In this document: piece after piece, positions 24,228 through 35,359 of the stretch
How positions within the stretch are numbered: position 1 is the first letter of the stretch
How the letters are laid out: each line of letters opens with the position of its first letter
Source: Toxonevra muliebris
Taxonomy: Eukaryota; Arthropoda; Insecta; Diptera; Pallopteridae
Direction of reading: 5' to 3'
NCBI GenBank assembly: GCA_963691655.1
Contig: OY829328.1
Span: 6,538,204 to 6,602,203, forward strand
DNA: 64,000 bases
Notes under the pieces: model-generated
Told to the model about the DNA's origin: nothing
The model's database searches: none
The model's input: the letters and a program-made list of their open reading frames with translations, nothing else
Program-made: the position numbers and the translations under genes

Positions 24228-26042
24228 TAGTGTCCGACCGAAGGTGATTTTTTGGCCGATGCCGAAGCCGAACTTCGGCCATTCATCTAACCTTCGGCCG
24301 AAGCCGAAGACCGAAGGATTTTTAAAATATAAAAAATAAAAATCTGAAAGTAAATATTTTTTGCCTATGTATTTGGAAACATATACAGAAAAATATAAAT
24401 AGTAGATACTCCAAATAAAAAACTGACCAGTAATACTAAATAACTGTTCACTGTCGAAAGAGCTGACAAATATTATTTATTTCAAGAATCATTTAAAAAT
24501 TAGTTTACGTCAAAATATATAGTTACATCGACTAAATACATATCTATAAAACGACTGTCGTTCAACGAAACCTGTGTCAAAAAAAAAGTTGGCCGATGGC
24601 TGCCATTATTCTGCTTATCTAAAATCAAAGATTGAATCAGCGTATTAATCGATAGACCTATAGCTGGAACCAGAACGCTCTAGTTCCCAAATTTTTGATT
24701 GATTTAAAAAAATTTGGGATTGATAAATTTTAATGTAAAAAGCATAAATCTGATCTTTAAACCCTAAAAAATTTAATGTATGTGATTTTATGAAGCCGGA
24801 AAAGTTGAATGCCTAAAAGTATTTGTTGTTGAATAAACGTTTTATAAATTTTTTTCTAAATAACTAAATATTTTGTATAAAAAATTTAAATTCCTAGCTA
24901 CTCACAGCTAGTTTTTTTATCTGGCAAGTATGAAGGGAAGTATTTTATTTATTTTTTTTATTTTTATCTCTAATTCAAACAAAATAATTAATTTTGCTTT
25001 TTTTTGACAAATTTTGACTTTAACTGTCGCAAACATCATAATAACACATAACTAATGCATTTTTTTAAAAGCTGGGGAAATTCCATAAACGATGTGATAA
25101 AATGTAGTAACAAAAAACTATTAAAGTGGTAATTAAAATGAAAATTCAATTTTTGGGATAGTTTTATTGTACTTATGTTCTTTTAGTTAAGTCTGTATTA
25201 GTAAAAGTTTGTATTTTTATCTATCTAGTTTTGAAAATAAGTATTTGATTTTTGTCATTTTTTTTTTAACTTTATCAATTTAAATAAAAAACATTGAGAG
25301 ATATCACAATGATCCTGGTTCAGACGGAGTAGAACTACAGATGCATTGAAGATACGATGAAAATTCAAGCGCAATCAATTCATTAGTTTTGGAGATATCA
25401 TGGCAGCCATTTCAAAAAATGCTGTTTTGAGAAAAACTAGTTTCAAAGTTCAAATATGCATGACAGCCGTATCAGGGCCTGCAAATAAACATCAGTAATT
25501 TTTAATCGACTGTAAATTTCAAAGAATCCCTTTAGCCAAACCAATTTTAAATTTTTTTGACGTCCTTGAAAGCAAAAAAAAAACTGAAGCGCCAGTAATG
25601 GAAGCAGTCGGATTCTCTAACAATTTACGCTTCTTTTCAATACGCTTCAAGTCTTCCTTAAAAAGTAAAAAAGTTTTGCATGCTTCTGCTGCCTCTAATT
25701 GTATTAGCTTCAGCAGGTAGTTCGTTAAAAAAAAGCACTGATTACTGTTTGTACGGTTGTAAATCTGTGGGTTATTTCAAAAGTAAAAATTCTATTTTCC
25801 AAGTAAACGGAGAAAATATAACACAGAAATTGTAATGTAAATACTTTACAAAACCACTTCACATTTATTTATTTGTATAAATTCTTACTGCCAATCTATA
25901 TTAAAAATTATTATAAAAAAGTATATTATAATCTTCGGCTTCGGCCAAATACTTCGGCCATTTTTAGCCGAAGCCGATGCCGAAGGTGCAATTTTAGACC
26001 GAATAGCCGAAGAACCGAAGCCGAATAATCCGTCGGACACTA
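24228..26042. mobile_element. 1.8-kb element with CCGAAG-rich inverted ends
   Basis: Left end TAGTGTCCGACCGAAGG; right end on the minus strand TAGTGTCCGACGGATT. Both termini (24234-24312 and 25930-26040) are packed with CCGAAG/CTTCGG words in both orientations. TAG-starting ends suggest hAT, but I could not find a clean 8-bp duplication; CGGACACTA is repeated just outside the right end. The interior contains a truncated copy of the TTAA-flanked MITE. Confidence 0.7.
24678..25137. repeat. Truncated copy of the TTAA-flanked MITE
   Basis: Extended similarity, same orientation, to 36660-37097: shared words include TTTTTGATTGATTTAAAAAA, CTAAAAGTATTTGTTGTT and AAAAAACTATTAA. The terminal inverted repeats are lost or eroded. 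It sits inside the CCGAAG-ended element. Confidence 0.75.
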
Positions 26043-26045
26043 CGG

Positions 26046-26190
26046 ACACTACCAAGTACACACCTTGGTTGGTAATGGCAAAACCACCGAGCTGATAAAA
26101 AATTGCCACGCAGCCATTCGGAATCGGCGTTAAACTGTAGGCCCAACCGTCGCCACTGTGGTCTAGTGGCAGAGTGCGTGCAAGACTCTT
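26046..26190 (+). repeat. SINE-like body with adjacent tRNA-like A-box
   Basis: 26046-26150 is similar to the reverse complement of about 39993-40098 (TGGTAATGGCAAAACCACC, TTCGGAATCGGCGTTAAAC). Directly after it, GTGGTCTAGTGGCAGAGTGC (26158-26177) looks like a tRNA A-box region. Here the head follows the body, so this may be the junction of two copies. Confidence 0.5.
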
Positions 26191-26589
26191 GTCTCTGCAG
26201 AGTGGACTTAATACTTTATAACATGCTGTTTTCGCCATTTTAAGCCCAATCATCTTATATAGTAGAGCACTGAACAGAGCGCAATATTTGAATGTAGGAG
26301 AGCCAAAAAACCGGAAAATTTAAATTTTTGACTTAATATGCTTTTCACACTACAAAAGGTAAATAAGCTATGAAAAGAATTGAACATGTCCCTTTAATAT
26401 ACATACATCGTATGTACAGTTGCGAGCAATAAAAATACAACGGCTATTACTGTAGGGTTTAATCACCTATTATTTAACAACGACTTGAGCTCGAATCTTA
26501 AAATTTCATACACATATTTATTATGTATATGATGCATCTGCGTTATTTTTCCGTTATTGATCCGGTAATTTATAAAGGTTGCGTTTTTA

Positions 26590-27143
26590 AACCTATAAAT
26601 GGACGGAAAACTTAATACGCTTGGCTTGCAGAACAAGGTCTGGATACTTTGGCTTCCAGGCCATGTAGGAATAGAAGGCGGATGAGATACCAGAAAAGGG
26701 GGCCGAAACCCCATTTGTAGGACCCGAACCCTTTTGTGGAATAGGTAAAAGGTCTCTAACAATGACGTTAAAGAAAGAAGAGGAAAAACTGCGAACATCA
26801 TACTGGGATAATCAACAATCAAAAACTCTTTTAGGAACATACAAACTAAAAAGATTTAAGGAATGTATGAATTTATCAAAGAAGAATCTGAGGATTATAA
26901 CAGGCATTCTGACAGGGCATTGCAGGCTGAACTATCACCTGACAAACCTGAGAATATGCAATAATGAGTTATATAGATTTCGTGAGGAGGATACAGAGAC
27001 TCCAAAACACATTCTAGGACAAAGTCCTATGCTTATGCAAAGCCGGAAAACGTACTTGGAAGATTACCAAATACCAGACGGCATGTTGAAAAACTTAGAA
27101 ATAGGCTTTATACTAAAATTCATAACGGGTATAGGACTATAAC
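26590..27143 (+). pseudogene. LINE remnant: RNase H end and C-terminal Cys/His block
   Basis: Plus strand. LWLPGHVGIEG (about 26650-26680) is the conserved RNase H H-box. After a stop and a frameshift an open frame (26762-27142) gives NLRIITGILTGHCRLNYHL, then LYRF, then ETPKHILGQSP, the degraded terminal motif (normally EETPEHIL-x-x-C), and a GDY-like end. It ends with TAG near 27142. It belongs to the same broad group of RNase H-bearing LINEs as the one in gene A, but is more open. Confidence 0.85.
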
Positions 27144-27229
27144 CCTTTGATATTTATCAGTTTTCTGTATATCGTCTAATTTTTTTTATACTGGGTTAAA
27201 AAAGAAACGTTCATAAAAAAATGTTTGTA

Positions 27230-27425
27230 GATTTTTAAACAGTATTCTAAAAATCTAAAAACAATATTTTATATGTACGATTTTTTTTTCAACCTGTTAT
27301 AAAATAATTAGATGATTTAGAGAAAAACTGAAAACGCCATTATGTTCAGCGTACTGGAATTTTATTAGATCCACTTTCAAAACACTTGAGATTTTCTTTT
27401 TGGTCAATTCCATTGTGCAGTCTTT
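27230..27425 (+). repeat. Direct repeat, left copy, next to the Tc1-like element
   Basis: Matches 29030-29205: shared words include GATTTAGAGAAAA, AAAACGCCAT, ATGTTCAG and TTCACTTTCAAAA-like and TTGTGCAGT segments. See the right copy. Confidence 0.65.
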
Positions 27426-27434
27426 CTATACATA

Positions 27435-29024
27435 CACGGGCGGTCACAAAAATCGAACCACCCACCAATTTCAAGAAAATTGTTTAAAATGGGACCTAAA
27501 CCGGATTTTGTTTAAGTGAATGTAATTTTTTTTTTCGGGAACAAAGTGAACAAAATTGCGAAAGAAACATCATACATACACACAAATTTCATTACTTTTT
27601 AATTAAAACAAAAATATGGAAGAAACATCACGTTTTTGAGGGTATTAATTAAAAAGTATATAAAAATAAAAGTATTTGTTATTTTTTTGAAGATACAAAA
27701 TAAGATTAATTTGTTACATGTTAGAGTCACAAGCAAAATTGTTTAGTTTGATGGTGCCCGTCTCTTAGCCTTTCATATGGCCGTTATCTTGAATGGCATA
27801 GAGTCGACAAGCACTTTAAGGATATCATTCGTTATTTTTTTAATACTAAACTTTTTTCAGAACTCCAACAAGGGGTTTTTTATTCTTTGGCATGTTTTGA
27901 GCAACTTTCCGTTTCATTATATGACAGAGGTGCCTTATCGGATTCAAACCGCGCGAGCTACCCGATCATTCCCGCCAGTAAATTCTAACATCATCGAAAA
28001 CATTTTGAATCTGCAAACAAATAAGAATCAATAATCTAACTTTTTTACTATTTCTAAAGTTGTCAAACATTAGGCATTAATTACTAACTAAACCTTGCCA
28101 ATTTGGCGCGATGATATGCCGCAGAAGTCGACCGGAAAAATAACGTCATTAATGAGCAAAAGCGTACCACAATTGGCTTACACCAAATGCTCCATAAAAT
28201 GTTAACCATATTTTTTTGGGGCGTTCACAGTCCCTTCAATATATTATAAGGGACCCATCCAAACTATCTGACTTTGAGGGAATTTGACTATTGACACATT
28301 TAACCTTCTATTGCTCTATATCTGAGCAACGCACGTACCGAAGATTAAATGCGCATAAAAAATTGAGTTTAATTTGCCCGATCATATAACTTTTCTCGAG
28401 TCTACCAGAGTTCAATTGCTCTAGATTTTAGTCCATACCAGGCGATTTATTTCCATCCATTTCGCCAACAACGACTTTTTGGCTGATCGTCTCCCATACA
28501 GACCGAACTTTTGTTTCTTTCTGCGTAAGGTTTCGACATTTATATTCACGTTGTAATAGCTCTTTAGTTCAGTCCTTATTGTGACTGCACTTTTGAATCG
28601 ATAATTTATGGTTCTCTTTCAGGTTATGCCATTTTCTCTCGTATTTGTCTTCCATAGTATTTTTGATCCTTTTGTCCTGTCAAGCGGATACAAATGGCCT
28701 TTTTTCTGGATTAGTTGAACCGCAGTCGAATGTAGGCATCAGATTTCTTCAGGTATTTAACTCCTGATACCTAAGAACAAAAATTTCGACGTTTTGGTGG
28801 TGCGACAATTGTTTATACTTTGCAGTTGTTTTTGGCACTTTTTCAAAAATTCTACTTTTCGCCAAACAAGCGCAATAAAAAATGGTACATTTCGCTTAAA
28901 TACATTCCTAAAACGTAAACCTGGGCATCTCCTTTACAAAGGAAGGGAAATTTGGGCTAAGTTAGGAAATATTACCGAAATCGCAGCAGTATTGCAAGTA
29001 GTGCGGTTTTTGTGACCGCCAGTG
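27435..29024 (-). mobile_element. Tc1-like transposon with decayed transposase, 1590 bp
   Basis: Inverted ends CACGGGCGGTCACAAAAA and, on the minus strand, CACTGGCGGTCACAAAAA, each flanked by TA, the Tc1/mariner target duplication. The length is that of a full Tc1 element. The minus strand retains decayed transposase. The N-terminal part reads IRTELKSYYNVN, then KKQKFGLYGRRSAKKSLL (about 28540-28450). The C-terminal part reads LNPIRHLCHIMKRKVAQNMP, then KNKKPL and LVDSMPFKI (about 27970-27780), as in the block around the last catalytic residue. Stops and frameshifts interrupt it throughout. Confidence 0.85.
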
Positions 29025-29029
29025 TATAT

Positions 29030-29205
29030 AGTATGATTTTTTTTAAACTGTTATAAAAAAGAATTTAGACGATTTAGAGAAAACTAAAAACGCCATCATG
29101 TTCAGAGTACTCAAATTATATAATATTCATATAAGATTCGAATATATAAGGTTCACTTTCAAAACTCTTGAGCTTTTTTTTTGGTAAATTCTGTTGTGCA
29201 GTGTA
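29030..29205 (+). repeat. Direct repeat, right copy, next to the Tc1-like element
   Basis: Similar to 27230-27425 in the same orientation, so the Tc1-like element lies between two copies. The right copy has an extra ATATAATATTCATATAAG-type insertion. Confidence 0.65.
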
Positions 29206-29360
29206 ATTATAGGGCTCATAGGAATATTATACTATGATAGTACTATAATCCTCGATGGGTGCACAATAGTTCTTTAGGACGCGGTGCATTGTGGTGAGTA
29301 TGAAAGAAATAAAAGGGAGTTAGTTAGATAAGAAACCATTATCCTAGCAGGGAATCGAAC

Positions 29361-29568
29361 CCGTATGTAGTTTTTCACCACTTTTGGAAGAGACGGCAAA
29401 AAATATACATAAAGAATATATAAAATGCGGTTTTAAATCATTTTAAATAAGAAAAAAATATTTTTGGAATTCTTTTTTTTTATTTTAAACTTATTTTTAT
29501 GTATTATTTATAGAAATTTATTGCGCTATTGTCTTGTCTTCCAAAAGTGGTGAAAAAGTACTTACGAG
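29361..29568. repeat. Inverted repeat pair with a tRNA-like B-box
   Basis: Arms 29361-29392 and 29539-29568 share, in opposite orientation, CTTCCAAAAGTGGTGAAAAA. Beside the left arm, the minus strand reads GGGTTCGATTCCCTG, a perfect tRNA B-box (about 29350-29363). No A-box or cloverleaf was found around it. Confidence 0.5.
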
Positions 29569-30609
29569 GCGTCAACGTATTACCATCGATATGCATATCA
29601 AAAAGCATTTCACCTCCAGTGGTAAAGTTTTTTTTCTTACCACATTCGTGTAAGAATACGAATGTAGGAACCCCACGCGTGGGGTGCCACGTGTCCACGG
29701 CAAGAAAATATCATAATTTCACTGACAATCAGTTGTGAGAAAAACACACACACATGAAGCCAACTTCAGAATGTGGTACAAGTTTTCTTATCTTCCGACT
29801 GTAATATTTCGTTCTCACTGCAGTATAAATTTATTTATTTAGTCCATTGAATTTACATCCTTTCAGACTAGGCATAACAATTCAACTAATAATACTATTT
29901 TACCATACATCATCAAGTTAACTATAGTTACAAACATTTTATATTGAGTACTATTTTAACTCTGTTTTATTTGGTGTTTATAGGCATGCAACCTTGGGCA
30001 TGCTGCTAAATTTCATAATTTTTTGACTGGATTTGGCCACACTGTTGAAAAATTTGGACAATTACTGTACAAAAAGAAAAAAAATCGGTTTTAATTTGTT
30101 TATAAAAACCTTTATTGTAAACCAATCATAGAAATTGTATGTACAGTTTTAAATAATTTATCTAAATAATCTATGTATACCAGTTTCAATTTCACAAAAT
30201 TTTAAAAGCTGCTCGGAGGCGTTTCGGAAAATGGACTCTCAAAATTTATCATGCTCCTTGGGAGGTTTATAAATCATTTAAGTCAATAAAAAAAAGGCAG
30301 TTAAAACCATTTTCTTAACTAGCTCTAACCACTCGAAAATTTGAGCTTTAATACTTATTGTATTTTATATAAAATGCAATTTTGGCAAAAATGTGAATGC
30401 AGTTGAAATAATCAGATTTGAAATAAGTAGAAAACATTTTTGAACAGTATGTTCCTATTTAAAAGGCAGACATTTTTTACAAATAAAAAAACTCCAAAAT
30501 TTTTCAAAAGTATTGAAATATATGCATAGAATTTCAACCATATGCAAGAGTTTCCGTTTGCTAAAATTTTTGTACTGAAATTTGTTTTGGAAAATTTTAA
30601 GACTAATAT

Positions 30610-31030
30610 TGCGGACACACGAGAGTGAATTTCAGATAAATTTCGTATTTCGTTAAAATAGTCTGAAATACGAAATTTCGCTATATAAAAACTGTCCAAC
30701 GAAATTCTCTATTTCAGAGGCATTTCAATGAAATGCACTTGAAATGCAGAAAGTAACTAGCAACCATCAAACACATGGTTGTAAAAAATAGGAAAAATTT
30801 AAGATCTATTACATTTTAGGATTTGATTTTCATAACACTACTTTAATTATCCATCATTGCTATATAAATTCTTGGTGTCCAAATTGATTTACACAAAACA
30901 CACACAGAAATTCTTTTTCTTCGCCAAACTTATAATCTCTAAAAAATCAATTTGAAATTCCTTTTTTGGCGTGTGCCCACCTAAATTTGAAATTCAAAAT
31001 TTCAACGAAATTCACTCTCGTGTGCCCGCA
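30610..31030. mobile_element. 421-bp MITE just upstream of gene D promoter
   Basis: The left end (30610-30633, TGCGGACACACGAGAGTGAA...) and the reverse complement of the right end (31007-31030, TGCGGGCACACGAGAGTGAA...) match at about 23 of 24 positions. Flanks are TAATAT and CTATAA; the target duplication is unclear. It ends about 140 bp before the predicted start of gene D transcription. Confidence 0.75.
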
Positions 31031-31166
31031 CTATAATTTAAAAAAATTTGTGTATAAGTATGTTGTTTATTTTCCAAATGTACACACATTTCACACATCT
31101 ATTTTGTATGTCCGAACTTTTTTCGACTGGTTTGCACATTTCGGTATTAAATTCTTTGAAATTGAA

Positions 31167-31200
31167 TTATTTTTATATATCTGCCATTTGCAAGCGGTCG
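31167..31200 (+). promoter_or_regulatory. Possible core promoter of gene D (degenerate Inr + DPE)
   Basis: GGTCG at 31196-31200 sits at +28 if the A at 31169 in TTATTT is +1. The initiator has T where C is expected. The strength of the case is the duplicate E, where the same AAGCGGTCG-like DPE (GAAGCGGTCG) lies at the identical distance from a perfect initiator. Confidence 0.4.
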
Positions 31201-31466
31201 TCATTTTGCATTCACAAAACAATTGAATCGGTTAATTAGTGGTTGGTTATTGGTGAAAGTGACTTCTATATACATACATAGGTATATATTATATATGCAT
31301 AAAAAAGAGTGAAATTTAAAACTATAAAAAGTACGTTAAATAATTTCAGAAAACTATGTATCTATTATATTGCGATAAAATATATTTCACTATTTTTATT
31401 TTAATTTTTTAGAGATACATATTTGCAACTTCCTCAAATATCATAGCAATCTTGTAATAATTCAAA

Positions 31467-33630
31467 ATGGGTTGTTCTTCGCATTGTATGAAAACAACTT
31501 TATATATATTGAATTTCTTCATGCTGGTAAGTAATTTTTATTAAATGTATTATTATTTATTATATATAATTAAATTTTTGTTATATATGATGTGTAAGTA
31601 AAGTGTACTAAGATGATATCATCAAAGTACAAAAATATTTCTAATTTAATTTTTGTATATCCAATATTCCAGTATTATACCATATACATATGTATTTACA
31701 CTAGGGTGACCAGACATTCCCGATTTCCGTGGACAGCTCCTGATTTTAAAGTCCTGTCTCTGATTGATCAGCGCTCCGAAATGTTTTCGATTTTATCGAA
31801 ATACCCCCGGCTGTCCTTGCAGTTTTTTTTTTTTTTTTTGACGAAGTGATTCGTTTGAGAGACTTTATTTTCAATAAACAAGGTCAGCAAGTGAAAAAAG
31901 GGTACATACTTTAAAAATTTAAAAAACTCAGCTCCTCATAAAACAGAGCTAAACTAAGCCTGCGCCGTGGAAGGAACATTTTCTAATATGAATTGTAATA
32001 AAAGCCTTGTCGAAAATGTAAAATATACTAGGTAAATCTTTCTATACTTCATAAACACTTTTATATACACATTTCTTTATTGTAAATTAAATATTTATTC
32101 AAATTTGAATAATAAATAACGCTGTTTGTAATTTTTCAATTTTAAATATCTCAACTGCATAAAACAAAGCTGCCCTACATAATTTTAATACGTGGAGTAA
32201 AATGGAATCGGCCATTTTTCTCTATTATGTCCAATTTTCCAAATGTTTTCCTAGAAAGTTATACCGGGAAATCGGTTTGAGCTAGAAGACTTTGGGTTTC
32301 GTGTTTGATGTCTAAGAACAAAATAATGGTATCGAATCTCAAACTGTCATTAAAAATCGTGAAAAATTAAAAATCACATGGAAATTCCGACTATTATGTT
32401 CCTTACGGAAAAATACTATAGGCTCCCATACAACATATTGTTATAAAACTTAAAATTTGTTACGTATTAAGACTGTAATGTTTCAAATAAAGCAATTTTG
32501 AAATTTTTGTATTTTAATCGATTTATTCACATGTTTGTTTGATCAATTGCCCCCTAATTGGCTATTAAAAATTTGGTCACCCTAATTTACACACATTATT
32601 CAATGACCCCGATATTTTTATTTTCAATACACAATTTTTATTACCTTCTTTTGCTATTTTAATTGGAATTGAATATTTTTTTGGTTTTATAAAATTTATT
32701 AATTTTCAATTGTAATTTTTCTGGTAATTTCATTATTATTTTTTCGTTATAATTTTTTTTTTGTTTGCGTTGCAGCTTTTTGGAATCTTCTATATAGCTA
32801 TAGCGTCATTGTCCTTGAAGACTTCTCCGGGGGTATTTGTGACCTATTTATTCATAAGTGGCAGTCTGACATTTATTATAGCCCTATTTGGTTGTTGTGC
32901 AATATGCCATGAAAATATTTGCATGACTACAACGGTATGTATCTGATTTTTCAATATTATTGTTATTAATTATGAGTGTCTGACTAAGTATATTTTCAGT
33001 ATGTATGTTTTTTATTATTTTCACTAATAACACAAATCATTGGTACAATTTGGGGTATTGATGAAGAAGCAATTAAGAAATCTGCCGCAGATGATGTCGG
33101 AAAGACTTGGTTAGAAGAAATTCAACATCCTGGTGCTATGGACAATACTCAAAATACGGTAGGTTAAATGTGCTAAAATCTCTGAATTAAAAGATCGACA
33201 GTTTGATTCGATATTATTTTGTTGAACGAAACTGAACAATATTTATTTTTATGCTGCGATTTCTTAAAATCAATCATCAATCACGACTTATTTATCTAGT
33301 ATATGTGCTGCGGTAAACACGGCCCCGACGATTACACCAATATCAATCGTCGTGGATATCCAGATAGTTGTTATAAAGATGAAATTGTGGATCAAGCTAA
33401 CCTTTTCTCCAATGGTTGCATAGCGGAGATAGAGGAAATGCTTGTAATACTTTTTAGTCGTTCGAGCCAATGGCAATGGGGAAGTGTGGCATTTACGGTA
33501 AGAGAGAAAAACGAATGAAATATGTAATATGAAGTTGATTGTTTTCACTTCTTCTTTATAGGCTCTTATGCTTGGATTTGCTGTGTATTTGTTAAGGCGT
33601 TTCCGAAGAAAACAGATATATAATAATTAA
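31467..33630 (+). CDS. Tetraspanin D (Tsp42E-type), 214 aa, duplicate partner of E
   Basis: Exons: 31467-31526, 32776-32934, 33000-33158, 33300-33497, 33562-33630; all phase 0, stop TAA. The N-terminus MGCSSHC and the TM2 end LFGCCAIC give a cysteine-rich inner face, typical of palmitoylated tetraspanins. TM1 about residues 10-34, a very short EC1 around SLKTSPG, TM2 about 42-64, TM3 about 74-92, TM4 about 184-205. The loop has YMCCG (CCG 129-131), a single cysteine in PDSCY instead of the usual SCC, and GC, so four loop cysteines. The tail is RRFRRKQIYNN. D and E share all exon lengths, and I count 130 identical residues of 214. A possible 5'UTR intron runs 31331-31410 (GTACGT donor, TTTTTTAG acceptor). 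Intron 1 contains a hAT-like element with perfect target duplication. No clear AATAAA follows the stop. Confidence 0.93.
31702..32584. mobile_element. hAT-like non-autonomous element, 883 bp, perfect 8-bp duplication
   Basis: Ends TAGGGTGACCA on both strands. Direct repeat ATTTACAC at 31694-31701 and 32585-32592. No transposase frame. It fills most of intron 1 of gene D, and E's intron lacks it, so it entered after the D/E duplication or was lost from E. Confidence 0.88.
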
Positions 33631-33639
33631 AAACTAAAA

Positions 33640-34160
33640 CTTAAAATTTAAGCAATTTAAATTTGAAACATTGAAATCTAATTATATTTTTGTACTCACA
33701 ATAGTATACTCGTAATTTTTTGTATTTGAAATTAATGAATGGTTAGATGTCTGTAATAAGCATCTGGACGTTTAAACCAGGTAAATTTATATTATTTTTC
33801 CTCATATTATGACTTAATGATATAATGAATTAAATTGAATTTTCCTTTTTTTTGACAGTTTTTTTGCTGACAAAAAATGGTCACCTTATTGAAAATTGAT
33901 TGTATTTACATCGTTTGTGCTGCTGATGAATTTTTTTTTGATAACTGATTATTTGATAACGCTTACTGTGGGATTAACTGTTTTACATTTATTTAAGTAA
34001 TTAAGTATTGGTAATTATTATCAATCAATAATAAACGAATTTTTATATGTAAACGATCTAAACGAAGTTTCCCATTTAATCAAAGCACTTTGGTTCAGAA
34101 AAAACCTTTTTGAGGGTGAAACTCGATTAACGCAACTAGAGCTTTCAAACTTCAAACATA
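33640..34160. other. 3' flank of gene D, nothing recognised
   Basis: AT-rich DNA without a canonical AATAAA near the stop. AATAG-ATACTCGTAATT-like sequence at about 33700 recurs after gene E (about 43484), a trace of the duplicated 3' end. Confidence 0.45.
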
Positions 34161-34167
34161 CATAATG

Positions 34168-34553
34168 TTACATCGTTCGTTTGCTGCAAGACTGTCTTAA
34201 TCAAAAAAAAAAAAAAAATAGTTAAGTATGCATAACTAATTGTTATTTAATTCTTTACCTTGTGCAAAAAAAATAACGATATCTTATCAACTTTTCTCGT
34301 GAGAAGATTTTTTGTTATAGCATTCTACGGAGTGGTAGATCATTGAAAACTTAAAATGCCATTTTCTTCAAAAAAAAAAGAAAAGTTTCGAATTATGTAT
34401 GCAGAAATAACTGTTATTTAATAATTTATCTTGTGTAAACAAATCAATAACGGTATCTTGTCCGATTGTAACTTCACTGAAATCTTTAAATGTGATTTTC
34501 TCGAATTTTTTTTTTTTTGACTTATGACAGTCTTGCAGCAAACGAGCGATAAC
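34168..34553. mobile_element. Inverted-end element with internal direct duplication
   Basis: TTCGTTTGCTGCAAGACTGTC near the left end is mirrored by GACAGTCTTGCAGCAAACGAG near the right end. Inside, a block of about 100 nt (AACTGTTATTTAATAATTTATCTTGTG type) occurs twice in the same orientation with differences. Confidence 0.65.
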
Positions 34554-35164
34554 ATCTTAATATGATTATTAAATACCCACACACTCAGTTTTGCCAAAAT
34601 TTTAATATATATATATTTTCAATATCAATTCCAACAACATCTCTTTGCTTAATTTTTTTTAAAACCCCATGAAATACAGCTTCAATATTTTTTCATGTGC
34701 CCCAAAAAGATTAAGTAAATCTGCACTTTTAAGCGATATTGATATGACTGCGGAAAAATTTGTTTCGTAAAAAAGTAAGTCAAATTGTACTACAACTTTG
34801 TAAGCTCAGTAATTCAACACTTGAACAGAGTTGCCATATTTGAAGAAAAACTATTTGTATTTGTTTTAATATTCAGGGTATACTAATAAAAAAATTATTT
34901 ATTACTATTTTATTTTTATTTGTTTTTTTTTTTTAAACACAACGGGCCGTATTTGGCCTAAGTGAGTCCTAATGGACCTACTATTTTTTTTTTTTAAACT
35001 TTACTAAACAAGTTTTTGAATTTTTACCGCTAAAAATAGTCTTTTAAGCCTTACGTGGAACGTTGGGAATACATAAAAGTTTACTACAAAAACTAAACTT
35101 TCCTATTTTGAAAATGAAAATGCAAGTGCATAGCTGCTGTGATCGTCAACGGGGAGCGTTATGG

Positions 35165-35345
35165 AACATATTGTTTTTCGCTAATAAACTATAAACGATG
35201 GACGACTTGAAAACAAGCATCGAACGTAAAATTCATGATAATCAGCAGACTTTATTAAAAATCGTTCAAAATTGGATTCATCGAATGCGTGCCTGAAAAC
35301 GAGGAAAAGATGTGAATTTAAATGATGCTTTATTCCAAATAATCA
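35165..35345 (+). pseudogene. IS630/mariner-type transposase C-terminal fragment
   Basis: The plus strand reads MDDLKTSIERKI, then QTLLKIVQNWIHRMRA (35198-35293). A TGA falls where family members have cysteine, and KRGKDVNLNDALF follows in frame. This resembles the LK-x-x-I, NW-x-x-R, C...GGH tail found after the DDE domain in mariner-related transposases. Upstream parts are not recognisable. Family placement is from memory and only moderate. Confidence 0.5.
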
Positions 35346-35359
35346 CCAAACTTTCTTTT

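Noticed and set aside
25885..26253. 122-aa antisense open frame
   Set aside because: It overlaps the CCGAAG-rich transposon end and the SINE-like repeat; its similarity to the frame at 39993-40208 is explained by the shared repeat.
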